Assembly: GCA_903827945.1 (NCBI GenBank)
Contig: CAIKKN010000024.1
Span: 1 to 64,000 of the forward strand
Length of the DNA stretch: 64,000 bases
DNA from: an uncultured Actinomycetes bacterium
GTDB lineage: Bacteria; Actinomycetota; Actinomycetes; Nanopelagicales; Nanopelagicaceae
Direction of reading: 5' to 3'
How positions within the stretch are numbered: position 1 is the first letter of the stretch; each line of letters starts with the position of its first letter. This document shows, piece by piece, positions 43,679-52,600 of the stretch. Below the pieces are notes generated by a model. It was not told where the DNA came from, ran no database searches, and saw only the letters and a program-made list of their open reading frames with translations. The translations under genes were made by a program, and so were the position numbers.

Positions 43679-44491
43679 TTAGAATTGGTCTGGTCGCCCG
43701 AGGCGAGAATTAAAGAAGTACACAAACATGAGAATTCCAAATGGAATTCCACCGACGAGAGCAACGCCAGGGGAGTGGAAGAAGAAAATATTTCCAACAA
43801 CTCCAGAGAAAATGGTCCACACCAGGAAGAAATCGACAGCTCCTGTAGAAGCTCCTACCTTTCGTCGCTCTTTTGGAAGAATTTTATGAAGGATTGCAAT
43901 CAGCGCCATACCGCTTAGAAGCCAACCTGCACTATTTGAGAGCGGGATGGAGGGTTCAAGTGGAACGCTGGGACCAACTAATTTCCAGCTCCATCTACCA
44001 CTTGAAACCATCAGTGGATCCACAAATAGATCCCAAACAGCAAGGCCAAATCCGCCAATTAAGAAAATCCAATGATGAGTAATTTTGCGAGAAATAATAA
44101 GTATGGGATGCGCCATCATCAACCATGCAAAGGGAACTACTAGTGGAACTCCATAAATTTGAAGCCCAAGGGATGTTGAATAATGGTATGTGCCAAACGG
44201 CCAGCCAGAACGACTTCCCACCTGTTCAATTCCCAGAGCGAAAAGGAAAGTAGTAAAAAGATAAATTGTGAAATATTTAGGGCCATACGAGAAAAGCGCA
44301 TGTATGAGCATCGCAAAGGCGCCCGTGTAAATAAATGCGATAGTCGTGAATCGTAGAAGTCCACCGTGCGCAAGTGGGTAGAGAATTTGCAAGAAAATCG
44401 ATAATCCGATTACCGAATACAGAATCCAACTTTGTTTTGACGTCATTCCACGACGGCTTCGCTCACGAGGCCTGAATTGGCGAATGGACAT
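43679..44491 (-). CDS. cruF: CruF-like carotenoid 1,2-hydratase
   Basis: This 270-residue integral membrane protein has about seven helices of the CruF/CrtC-unrelated carotenoid biosynthesis (DUF422) family. Marks are EQVGSRSGWPFGTYHYS near 90 and the VPLVVPFAWLMMAHP region, followed by LAVWDLFVDPLM with its conserved Asp pair. CruF in cyanobacteria and actinobacteria adds water to the psi end of gamma-carotene or lycopene. ATG 44491 is used; the internal ATG 44446 (MTSKQSW) is a likely alternative because the first 15 residues are basic and non-conserved. Confidence 0.82.
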   Translation of the reverse strand: MSIRQFRPRERSRRGMTSKQSWILYSVIGLSIFLQILYPLAHGGLLRFTTIAFIYTGAFAMLIHALFSYGPKYFTIYLFTTFLFALGIEQVGSRSGWPFGTYHYSTSLGLQIYGVPLVVPFAWLMMAHPILIISRKITHHWIFLIGGFGLAVWDLFVDPLMVSSGRWSWKLVGPSVPLEPSIPLSNSAGWLLSGMALIAILHKILPKERRKVGASTGAVDFFLVWTIFSGVVGNIFFFHSPGVALVGGIPFGILMFVYFFNSRLGRPDQF

Positions 44492-44516
44492 GCCGCTATT
44501 CTGCCTTATGGCTTCG

Positions 44517-45176
44517 TTAAATGCTTCCCTGTTCGCTCACGAGCGCAAAACGCGCGAATAGTTCTTCGGAATACCAACGATGCTTCTCGGTCGCTGCAAT
44601 TGCCGCAGTATGGGCTTCGCCCTTGTATGCAAAGGCTCGAAGCGCTTGCTCATCGCTCCAGATTGAGAGTGTTCCTTGAAGTCCTATAGGCGCTTCACCA
44701 ATTCCGATCGCGCGGATTAAGCCGGGTTGGTTGTGAAGTGAATCTGTTACAGCAGGCACCGATCTCCAGAATAAAAGATTCATCTTCCACTTGATTCGAG
44801 CGCGAGTAATGGCAACCACTTGTTTTCCTTGAATTTTTTCAACGACCTTGAAAGGATCTTTTCCAGCCCATTTTCCATGGCTGCTTATGGGGGAGAGAAC
44901 GAGCTTTAATTCTGAAATCGAATTCCTTCTCCATGATCGGATGGGAAATGATTTCTCTAATGATGCAATGTCTTCAGCATCATCTGTGACGACTATCAAC
45001 CCCCATACATGAGGGTTTGCATCCGAAGGGGTGAATTTCTCCCCAGTGCCTGTACCGATGGATTTAAAGAAGGTAACACCTGGAATACGTGACAGCAGAA
45101 AACGATCGATGGCCATATGCAAAAGTGCTAGTGGGATATTTCGACTTCTAATTTTCCAAAGATAAACAAAGGTCAT
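44517..45176 (-). CDS. crtA: CrtA-like spheroidene monooxygenase
   Basis: This 219-residue protein resembles CrtA, which inserts a 2-keto group next to a hydrated psi end in purple bacteria. Motifs in common are GKWAGKDPFKVVEKIQGKQVVAITRARIKW near 104, FWRSVPAVTDSLHNQPGL near 136, IGIGEAPIGLQGTLSIWSDEQALRAFAY near 160, and the C-terminal WYSEELFARF. The start ATG 45176 (MTFVYLWKI) overlaps the hydrolase stop (ATGA). No clear heme-binding or signal sequence is visible. The exact product is inferred. Confidence 0.78.
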   Translation of the reverse strand: MTFVYLWKIRSRNIPLALLHMAIDRFLLSRIPGVTFFKSIGTGTGEKFTPSDANPHVWGLIVVTDDAEDIASLEKSFPIRSWRRNSISELKLVLSPISSHGKWAGKDPFKVVEKIQGKQVVAITRARIKWKMNLLFWRSVPAVTDSLHNQPGLIRAIGIGEAPIGLQGTLSIWSDEQALRAFAYKGEAHTAAIAATEKHRWYSEELFARFALVSEQGSI

Positions 45177-45967
45177 CGTGAAGCCCGCGAAGTTGTTTCG
45201 AGAATCTCTGCAATAACTTCCTCGGGGTGATCCCACATCGGAGCGTGACCAGACTCTGAAAAGCGAACCCATCTTGCATGTGTTGGAGCCAGTGAACGTT
45301 CCTGACTTGTTTTGGCAGGCAATGTGTTGTCACTGTCCCCAAAAATGACTGTTACTGGAATTTTTTCTGAAATAGCTTTATCAAATCGAAGCGAAAGAAG
45401 AGAGTCCCATGCAGGGTAATATCCAGAGGAAGTACCCATCGCCTTTACAGCATCAAGAATTACATGTGTCGGCAACTCTTTCCACTTCGGGCTAACTTTC
45501 GCAAAGCCAACCTTTCGAGCCCATTTGTATTGCATAAAGTACGGCGCAAGTGGGTAAGTCGCGCCTGCCAAAGTACGGGCAAAATCTCCGATAGGAAGTC
45601 TGCGATTCACCGGCGCGAGCCACAAGCCTGCAGGAGCGACGGCGGTAACGGAGAGAAGTCGGTCTTGATGTTCAGCAGCGAGATCAAGTGCGACCCAACC
45701 TCCCAATGAATTTCCAACCACATGAAATTTTTCAACGTCCTGATTGTCTAATTCACGAATGACAGTCTCGGCAAGTGAATGAGGATCCATCTCATTTTTA
45801 CTGTGCAATGGACTAGATCCGTGTCCAGGTAAATCAACGAGAACGACTCGATATTTTTTTGCAAGCTCGGGCACAATCAGGCTCCACGCACTTGAAGCAG
45901 ACCCCATACCGTGAATCAATACCAGAGGCTCTCCGCTGCCGTAACTTCTACTCCACAAAGCAGTCAT
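45173..45967 (-). CDS. Alpha/beta-hydrolase family protein
   Basis: This 264-residue protein has the hydrolase fold signs LVLIHGMGSASSAWSLI near 15, the nucleophile elbow VVGNSLGGWVALDLA (Ser near 98), an Asp in VIFGDSDNTLP near 213 and SGHAPMWDHPEEV with His near 242. ATG 45967 shares a base with the ybaK stop (TAATG). The open frame to 46063 overlaps ybaK and is not hydrolase-like. Its position before crtA suggests a role with the pigment, such as acyl-ester cleavage or transfer, but this is a guess. Confidence 0.85.
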   Translation of the reverse strand: MTALWSRSYGSGEPLVLIHGMGSASSAWSLIVPELAKKYRVVLVDLPGHGSSPLHSKNEMDPHSLAETVIRELDNQDVEKFHVVGNSLGGWVALDLAAEHQDRLLSVTAVAPAGLWLAPVNRRLPIGDFARTLAGATYPLAPYFMQYKWARKVGFAKVSPKWKELPTHVILDAVKAMGTSSGYYPAWDSLLSLRFDKAISEKIPVTVIFGDSDNTLPAKTSQERSLAPTHARWVRFSESGHAPMWDHPEEVIAEILETTSRASR

Positions 45968-46446
45968 TACTCTCCAACGACCAAAGGTCTGGCATTGGTT
46001 GCTGTTAATAATTCGCCATACGTTGTAGGAAAAACAGTGTGCGGATGTCCGGCAGCAGCCCACACAACGTCGTAATCGTTGAGTGCAAGGTCGATAACTA
46101 TTGTTGCTTCATTTACCCACCCCACGGGGGAGACGCCACCGATGCTGAAACCGGATGCTTCCTTTACATAATCAGCGTCTGCTCGATTCAACTTCTCAAC
46201 ACCAAGTTCCTTAGCAACCAATTCGGTGTCTACTCGGTGACGTCCACTTGTAATGACAAGAAGCGGGGAACCGTCTGGGAGTTTAAAAACAATCGAGGAA
46301 GCAACTTGCCCGACAAGTATTCCGAGAGCGTCGGCTGCTTCTTGTGCGCTTCGTGCCGAGTCTGCAAGATGCGTAACCTCGCCACCAATGTTAAGTTCCT
46401 TAAGTTTGGCCACAACTCGTAGGACGTTTGGATTCTCCTGGGACAT
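45967..46446 (-). CDS. YbaK/EbsC-family aminoacyl-tRNA deacylase
   Basis: This 159-residue protein belongs to the YbaK/ProX family that hydrolyses mischarged tRNAs such as Cys-tRNA-Pro. The conserved parts are ILVGQVASSIVFKL near 43, LVITSGRHRVDTELVAKELG near 60 and SIGGVSPVGW near 100 (the GxxxPxG loop). It is the first gene of the minus-strand operon that continues into the hydrolase and carotenoid genes, though this may be a chance fusion of units. A terminator lies upstream (46478-46511), marking a transcription boundary. Confidence 0.88.
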   Translation of the reverse strand: MSQENPNVLRVVAKLKELNIGGEVTHLADSARSAQEAADALGILVGQVASSIVFKLPDGSPLLVITSGRHRVDTELVAKELGVEKLNRADADYVKEASGFSIGGVSPVGWVNEATIVIDLALNDYDVVWAAAGHPHTVFPTTYGELLTATNARPLVVGE

Positions 46447-46477
46447 GTGTGAAATTTAGCGTATTTGTATTGTGAAA

Positions 46478-46511
46478 TTAAAAGGCCCCCGATAAATCGG
46501 GGGCCTTTCCC
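46478..46511. terminator. Bidirectional terminator between ybaK and the 46529 gene
   Basis: AAAGGCCCCCGAT and ATCGGGGGCCTTT form a long GC-rich stem flanked by A/T-runs. On the minus strand it terminates the 46529-47110 gene before the ybaK operon. Confidence 0.9.
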
Positions 46512-46528
46512 TCACGGAGAGATGAGGC

Positions 46529-47110
46529 TTAAATCGCCTCCTCTGCGCCAACTTTACGCAAATGGGCGAATCCCATGAGTGCAAGTACTAGGAAGAGCAA
46601 TCCACCTGCGAATGCTGCAACAGCTGAGTACATTGCAATCTGACCTAATTGCCAGAAGGCATAGGCGTTAAGAAGCATTCCACGAAGGGAAGTTCCTTTG
46701 AATACGGTGTCCAATGTCTTTGCAGACGATGTTGCTGCGGCTTGAGCCATTGCATCATTTGGTGCTGCTCGGAGAGCTGCTTGAGCAGCCATATCTTTTG
46801 CAGAAGCAACTGCGTACGTTGGCATCAAGGAAAGGTGATACCCGAGGTAATGATCGGCGTACATCTGTGCTTCCTTACCAGTGGTAAGAACTTTGCCACC
46901 ATGTTGTGCGAAGAATGTGGTTACATCAGCTGACTCTTTTGCGTTATGAGTAACGGTTGGGAAATCAATTTTCTGTGCTGAAAGTTGTGCTGACACTGAT
47001 TGGTTTGCAAAGGAGTAACCCCATTGAACAAGGCCACCAGCTACAAATAGGAATACTGCAAGCATCAAACCTAAAATGCTTGTGATTTTGTCAAATGTTT
47101 TTCTGCTCAT
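46529..47110 (-). CDS. Membrane protein of unknown function
   Basis: I do not recognise this 193-residue protein. It has an N-terminal helix (ILGLMLAVFLFVAGGLVQWGY, about 12-33), an extracytoplasmic loop of about 120 residues that is Ala- and Met-rich (DMAAQAALRAAPNDAMAQAAATSSAKTL), and a C-terminal helix (AAFAGGLLFLVLALMGF, about 164-182). GGAGAG precedes the ATG. The layout is of a two-pass protein with a large periplasmic-like or cell-wall-facing loop. A terminator isolates it from ybaK. Confidence 0.75.
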   Translation of the reverse strand: MSRKTFDKITSILGLMLAVFLFVAGGLVQWGYSFANQSVSAQLSAQKIDFPTVTHNAKESADVTTFFAQHGGKVLTTGKEAQMYADHYLGYHLSLMPTYAVASAKDMAAQAALRAAPNDAMAQAAATSSAKTLDTVFKGTSLRGMLLNAYAFWQLGQIAMYSAVAAFAGGLLFLVLALMGFAHLRKVGAEEAI

Positions 47111-47305
47111 GGTTTTACATCTCTATTCTCTCCGAAATAAGTAGAAGCAAAATTTGGAGATATTTCGCTTCACACGTAGTTAACTGCACGCGAGAAGTGC
47201 AGGTCGTGTTTTCGTTGAGTGCTAGCCCCAAGCAAAATGGTGGGGGTGCTAGCCCTTAGAGCCAGGTCACAGGGTTGGAATTGCTAATTTAGCCTTGCAA
47301 TTAAT
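47111..47305. other. Intergenic region with two hairpins and a direct repeat
   Basis: This 195-base stretch between the solo LuxR-like gene and the unknown membrane-protein gene holds a CTGCAC/GTGCAG hairpin at 47184-47202. It also holds a direct repeat GTGCTAGCCC at 47219 and 47246; within it, GCTAGCCCC and GGGGGTGCTAGC can pair as a second hairpin. No T-run follows either, so they are not clear terminators. They may be regulator sites or part of a leader RNA. Confidence 0.5.
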
Positions 47306-47620
47306 TTAATCGACGTGGCGGTTGCAGTAACTCTTGCCGTCAGGCCCAATTTCCATATGGCTACAAGCCAGGCCCAACTTATCGAAAGATTTATCGCCAA
47401 ATTGCGCGCGATATGCCAAGGCAAGTAAGACGCGGAAATTCGTATCGCCATCTGCTTTAATTCCAAACGCTCTTGCCATACGCGAAATTGTATTTTCAAT
47501 AACTTTTTCTGTGTGCGCCGTCTCGCGAGCAATTGCTGCATTTGAAAGACCGTCGCACATGTGTTCAGCGACAAGGTGCTCAAAAGGCGTTAGGTCACGA
47601 GTAAGAATTCGTATGTCCAT
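47306..47620 (-). CDS. Solo LuxR/GerE-type HTH regulator
   Basis: This 104-residue protein is only a LuxR-type helix-turn-helix domain plus a short tail: LTPFEHLVAEHMCDGLSNAAIARETAHTEKVIENTISRMARAFGI spans about 9-54, with the DNA-contacting helix at 37-50. The C-terminal part (CSHMEIGPDGKSYCNRHVD) has two Cys and two His that could bind metal. There is no receiver or ligand-binding domain and no sensor kinase nearby. GGAGAG lies just upstream of its ATG. The target is unknown; the neighbouring aquaporin and TauE genes are candidates. Confidence 0.8.
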   Translation of the reverse strand: MDIRILTRDLTPFEHLVAEHMCDGLSNAAIARETAHTEKVIENTISRMARAFGIKADGDTNFRVLLALAYRAQFGDKSFDKLGLACSHMEIGPDGKSYCNRHVD

Positions 47621-47739
47621 CAGACTCTCCGATCATCAGGTTAAGGCACTCATTGTCTCTTAAGAATCTTACATTTGTCTTACGTTTGGGAGAAGAGTCA
47701 GAGGGGAAGCGAATTCCTTCCCCTCTCAGATAAGATTTC

Positions 47740-48441
47740 TTAAATTGCAGCGTCGGTAGAACTCACTTCAGCAGCGTCATCGGTGATTTCTAGGGCTTTC
47801 TCTTCTGTGAGAAGGCTATGAAGAGCCCAGCCCACGGCTGCGCCTATAAATTGAGCTGAGATGAATCGAAGAATTGAAGCCGGTGCAATACCCGCTGGTG
47901 ACTGGGTGAAAACTCGCCCAATGGTTGCCGCAGGGTTGGCAAAGGAAGTGGATGAAGTGAAAAAGTAAGCGCTGAATATCCAGAGTGGGACGAAGAGAGC
48001 AACTTTGTTGGCGTTCTTGGCATTTCGCAAAATAACCCAGACCAAGCCAGCCGTCGCCACGATTTCGCTGATGATCAAAACACTGTTGGTGCGAGTAGAA
48101 GTCGAGATGGCGTAGATATGGGCGCCATACATTGCATTTGCAAGAAAGGCACCTGAAATTGCTCCAGCAATCTGCGCAACAATATAGGTGATCGAGGTGA
48201 GAGCATCAACTTTCTTAGAGAGCAAAAGTGCAAAAGTAACTGCAGGGTTGTAGTGGGCGCCGCTGATTTTTGCGCCAAGGCGAATAATGATTGCGAGCAT
48301 TGCAGTTGCTGAAAAAGCATTCATAATCAGCCCTACTGCTGCATCCTGAGTTGAACCAGATGCCATATATCCGGCTCCAAGAATTGCGGCGACGAGTAGC
48401 GCAGTCCCGACAAATTCCATCGCTAGTGCTTTTGCTTTCAT
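47740..48441 (-). CDS. Aquaporin / MIP-family channel
   Basis: This 233-residue protein is a six-helix membrane channel. Both NPA boxes are visible: SGAHYNPAVTFALLL near 59-75 and SFANPAATIGRVF near 168-182. These mark the MIP family, and the protein may pass water, glycerol or another small neutral solute. The selectivity filter cannot be told without a model. It lies 27 bases downstream of the TauE/SafE gene, suggesting one transcript. Confidence 0.88.
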   Translation of the reverse strand: MKAKALAMEFVGTALLVAAILGAGYMASGSTQDAAVGLIMNAFSATAMLAIIIRLGAKISGAHYNPAVTFALLLSKKVDALTSITYIVAQIAGAISGAFLANAMYGAHIYAISTSTRTNSVLIISEIVATAGLVWVILRNAKNANKVALFVPLWIFSAYFFTSSTSFANPAATIGRVFTQSPAGIAPASILRFISAQFIGAAVGWALHSLLTEEKALEITDDAAEVSSTDAAI

Positions 48442-48468
48442 ATTTTCTCTCCTATGTGCGTTTTGGGC

Positions 48469-49212
48469 TTATGTGAAAAACCAAGTTCGTACAAGTGTAA
48501 ATGCTGCGATAGTAAATAGAAGGTAGGCGAAGGCGATACGAAGGACTTTTGCGTTCAGACGCGAGCTGTGATGCGAGGCAAAAGCTGAAACGATGATTGC
48601 GGCGACGCCCATGAGAATCGGAGTATGCCAAGTGATTTTGGACCATTCGCTATGGTGGGCAATAAATGAGGTTAAACAGTTGAGAGTGATGATGAGCAGT
48701 GAGGTTCCTGCTGCCTTCTTCTGCGGTGTGTGGTAGAAAAGAACCAGAACGGGAATTGCAAGAAAGCCGCCGCCGATTCCAAAAATTCCAGTCATCGCTC
48801 CGATTATCAATGAAATAGAGATAAGGGCGATTGGTTTCATTCGCTTTTCTGGTCGATCTTTTACTGGTCCGCGGAGCATCGACAAACCCGCAACAACCAT
48901 CACTGCCGCGAAACCTGTGAGAATTACTGTGTCTGATAGGTGTTTTGCTAAGGCCGCGCCACCAACATTTGAAATGAATCCAATTGCCCAGACGGAAAAT
49001 CCTTCGCGGAGAAGAACATCTCCTGATCTAAATTTGGGAATCACTCCGGCCAGTGCTGCAAGGAAGACGACTGCCAGCGCCGCGGTTGTGGCTTGGGAGG
49101 CGCTGAAATGAAAAAAGTACAAGAGAATTGGAACTGAGAGCATCGCGCCACCAGCGCCGACAAATCCAAGGACTGCTCCGATAAATGCACCACAGATTAG
49201 AGCTAGAACCAT
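48469..49212 (-). CDS. TauE/SafE-family permease
   Basis: This 247-residue membrane protein with about eight helices belongs to the sulfite exporter TauE/SafE family. Family parts are the N-terminal GAFIGAVLGFVGAGGAMLSVPIL and the internal repeat IGAMTGIFGIGGGFLAIPVLV. Substrates in characterised members are sulfite, sulfoacetate and related anions; here it is unknown. It is the first gene of a minus-strand pair with the aquaporin and lies divergent, about 108 bases from the SOS operon. Confidence 0.85.
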   Translation of the reverse strand: MVLALICGAFIGAVLGFVGAGGAMLSVPILLYFFHFSASQATTAALAVVFLAALAGVIPKFRSGDVLLREGFSVWAIGFISNVGGAALAKHLSDTVILTGFAAVMVVAGLSMLRGPVKDRPEKRMKPIALISISLIIGAMTGIFGIGGGFLAIPVLVLFYHTPQKKAAGTSLLIITLNCLTSFIAHHSEWSKITWHTPILMGVAAIIVSAFASHHSSRLNAKVLRIAFAYLLFTIAAFTLVRTWFFT

Positions 49213-49283
49213 GCGGCTATCTTCCCATCCAGAGGCGCAAAGTGCCCCTGAGCGTCCCCGAGCGGAGGGGAGTCGCTGCTGGC

Positions 49284-49312
49284 TTGTGCTTGTCGGTGGA
49301 GGCGGTTATCTT
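49284..49312 (+). promoter_or_regulatory. Predicted promoter of the dnaE2 operon
   Basis: TTGTGC (49284-49289) and TATCTT (49307-49312) are separated by exactly 17 bases, a good sigma-70-type pair. The transcription start is expected near 49319-49321, which coincides with the ATG of the first gene; this would make the transcript leaderless or almost so. Confidence 0.6.
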
Positions 49313-49328
49313 TCGAACATATGTTCGA
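49313..49328. promoter_or_regulatory. LexA-binding SOS box
   Basis: TCGAACATATGTTCGA is a perfect 16-base palindrome matching the actinobacterial LexA consensus (TCGAAC-N4-GTTCGA). It begins directly after the -10 box and contains the ATG at 49321. LexA here would block both polymerase binding and the start of transcription until DNA damage removes it. Confidence 0.9.
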
Positions 49329-49677
49329 ACAATCTTCTAACCCAGCAGCAGCCTCGGGATCCGTCCCCGAGGCCAGGCCTGCGTTGCCACAAGTTCTAGC
49401 ACCCGAGGGGGAGCCGGTTGAGTTCATTTACAAAGGCCACCGCTTCCACATTCACAACATCCTTTCTCGTTGGCAGGAGTCAGGTGGATGGTGGAATCGA
49501 ATTAGCGATGGCAATCTTCATGACTCCAAACATTTAGAGCAGTCAATCTTCAATGATGGTGGGAGAGCTATCTGGAGAGTCGAAGCTGCCCCCGTCGGTG
49601 CGCTCGCTACCTTTGAGATTGAACTTGATGAACTAACCGGCAAATGGATTATCCGACCCACTTCACGCCCAGCTTGA
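49321..49677 (+). CDS. DUF6504-type protein, first gene of the SOS mutagenesis operon
   Basis: This 118-residue protein has a disordered N-terminus of about 33 residues (Ala/Pro/Ser-rich) and a compact C-terminal domain beginning EPVEFIYKGHRFHIHNILSRW and ending with LTGKWIIRPTSRPA. The core is that of DUF6504, which I recall near error-prone polymerase genes in actinobacteria. The ATG lies inside the LexA box with no ribosome-binding site, suggesting leaderless translation. dnaE2 starts 4 bases after its stop. A structural or recruiting role in the mutasome is inferred from position only. Confidence 0.75.
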   Translation: MFEQSSNPAAASGSVPEARPALPQVLAPEGEPVEFIYKGHRFHIHNILSRWQESGGWWNRISDGNLHDSKHLEQSIFNDGGRAIWRVEAAPVGALATFEIELDELTGKWIIRPTSRPA

Positions 49678-49680
49678 GAA

Positions 49681-52600
49681 ATGTTTACACACCTTCATGT
49701 GGCAAGTGGCTACTCTTTTAAATACGGCACTGCTTCTGCCGGCCAACTAGTCGAACGTTCCGCCCAATTTGGAATGAAAGCACTTGGGCTTACTGATCGA
49801 GATGGAATGGCTGGAACGATTCGATTTGTTCAAGAATGTGAATCTCATGGGATTGCCCCCATTGTCGGCGTCAATCTCAGCTTTCTTCAGAAGAAATATC
49901 GCATCACACTTTTGGCTCAGGCCGGATCTTTATCTGCGCTCTACCGACTAGTCAGCGCGGTAAATCGCGATAGTGCAAATGAAAAAATTCTCACTTATGA
50001 AACGCTCGAAAAATTCTCTGAGTACTCTTCTCAGTTGCTCGCTCTTCACGGAGCTGATTCATACCTTGCGGCAACAATTGCTTCCCGTCGAAATGACTCT
50101 GCCCTCTCAATCTTTAATTCAGCCCGTGACCTTTTCGCATCGCAATCTCTTGAAGTTATTTCCCACCGCTCAAAAGGTGATGGCCCTTTTTCAACGACAC
50201 ATGCAGCAAAGCTTTTAGGGTTTGCTCGGGAGAATGAGATTCCTGCAGTACTTACGAATGCTGTTCGAATGTTAGATCGCGCAGATGGCCCCGTCGCTGA
50301 TGTTCTTGATTCAGCACGGTTGCTTGTTCCTCTTCATCAGCGCCATGTTGAACGCAGCAATTCTGAGGCATACCTCAAAAGTGAAGCAGAGATGGTTTTT
50401 ATGGCTGATGAGATTGCCAGGGCTGCAGGGGAGTCAAATGGCAAAACTCTTTTGCGGACAACTGCTGAATGGGCAGAGAGAGCTAGGCTCTCACCTCGTC
50501 GCGATGTAGGCATCGGCTCCATCCACTTACCTGAGCCACAAGTTCTTGGGGCGCAACGTCATGAAGAACTAGCCGATCAATTGCGCCGCCGTAGTGAATC
50601 TGGGCTTCGCCGATATACGGGCGCTACCTCTGTTCAGGCTTCACAGAGATTAGAAGAAGAGCTCTCGGTAGTACGCAAACTTGGCTACGAAGCATATTTC
50701 TTAGCAGTTGCCGATATTGCTGATATCGCTCGAGCAAAAGGAATCAGAGTCGCGGCGCGGGGAAGTGGAGCGGGATCCCTAATTTGCTATCTCTTGGGTA
50801 TCTCTGGAGTCGAGCCTTTAAGTCAAGGACTTTTAATGGAGCGCTTCTGCTCTCCGCTTCGAAATGAACTTCCTGATATCGATATCGATGTGGAATCAGC
50901 ACGCCGTCTGGAAATTTATGATGCAATTTTTCAGCGCTTTGGCCCAGAAAGAACTGCCACTGTTGCGATGGTGGAGACATATCGCGCACGACATGCCATC
51001 CGTGATGTTGGGGCAGCTTTGGGTATTTCGCCAATGGAGATAGATCTCATTGCTAAGTCACTGCCACATATTCGAGCACGCAATATCGGAAAAGCGTTAG
51101 AGAACTTACCTGAATTGAAAAACTTGAAACTTGATACACCGCTCATGAAAGCAGCGATCCACCTAGCTGGTCGACTGGACGGCCTACCACGCCATTTGTC
51201 GATGCACCCTTGCGCAGTTTTGCTTTCAGATGATCGCCTTATGGATATCGCCCCTACTGAAGTGAACGCTAGCGGTTATGCAATGGTGCAGTTTGATAAG
51301 GACGATGTTGAAGCAATTGGCTTACTCAAACTTGATGTTCTCGGAGTGCGGATGCAATCGGCAATTTCATATTCATTGCAGGAGATAGAGCGTTTAGAAG
51401 GTGAGAAAATCGATATCGATGCAATTCCTCTTGATGATTTAAAAACATTCGATCTTATTAAATCCACAAGAACTCTAGGTCTCTTCCAAATCGAAAGTCC
51501 GGGCCAGCGCGAACTAGTGGGTAAATTTTCTCCCCAAACCTTCACAGATTTAATTATTGATATCTCACTCTTTCGGCCAGGGCCTGTAAAGAGCGACATG
51601 ATTACCCCTTTTATTAATACCCGTCACGGCTTTCGTGAAAAGCCAGTGTTACATCCAGATTTAGATGAGATTCTTCGAGAGACAGAAGGGGTTGTTGTTT
51701 TTCACGAGCAGGTGATTCGAATTATCGCTGCTATGACGGGCATTTCCTTGGCCGAGGCTGATGAGAAGCGCCGAGCGCTTGGAACATTTGAAAGCCAACA
51801 AGAAGTCTGCGATTGGTTCTATCCAACCGCAATTTCCCAGGGGTATGAACTCTCCTTAGTGACACGGGTCTGGGAGATACTTCGAGCCTTCGCATCCTTT
51901 GGGTTTTGCAAAGCCCACGCTGCTGCTTTTGCACTTCCTACATATCAATCAGCATGGCTTAAGAGCCACCACACCGCTGCCTTTCTTGCTGGGGTTTTAA
52001 CGCATGATCCAGGAATGTATCCGAGGCGAGTGATTCTCGATGAGGCGCGTCAATGGGGAATTCAAATTAGTCCTATTGATATCAACGCTTCTGATAAAAG
52101 TTATCGGGTAGAAAAAGTGGAAACGGGAACTCGCTTACCGTATCAAGCCCCAAACACCGCAAGTACAGGTCTGAAACTTAACCTTCCCGATGCCCGCGGA
52201 TATTCAATTCGTATTGGATTTTCAGATATTCAAGGAATCAACGAGAAAGAGATTGAGTCAATTCTCGAAAATAGCCCCTATGTTGACCTTGTAGATTTTG
52301 TTCACAGAACTACAGTTTCTAAACCTACGACGGAGGCCCTTCTACTTGTTGGGGCATTTGATTCACTCTATAAGAATCAGAAAATTAACCGTCGAGATTT
52401 ACTTTTGCATCTTCATGACATAGATAAATTCTCCCGAGGTAAATCCAAGAACAGCAATGGGCAAATGGCGTTACAGCTTCTCCCATCAGCACTGGAGGCA
52501 AGCGGTTTACCAGAACTAACTGCTTCCGAGCGGATACGTCATGAAGTTAAATTAACTGGAATGGATATCTCTCACCACATGATGGAGTTCTACGGCGACT

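Noticed and set aside
45967-46063. Longer alpha/beta-hydrolase N-terminus
   Set aside because: The extension lies inside the ybaK gene and does not resemble hydrolase sequence; ATG 45967 is coupled to the ybaK stop.
47184-47255. CRISPR-like or transposon-end repeat
   Set aside because: Only two short copies of GTGCTAGCCC occur, without spacers, flanking duplication or a transposase.
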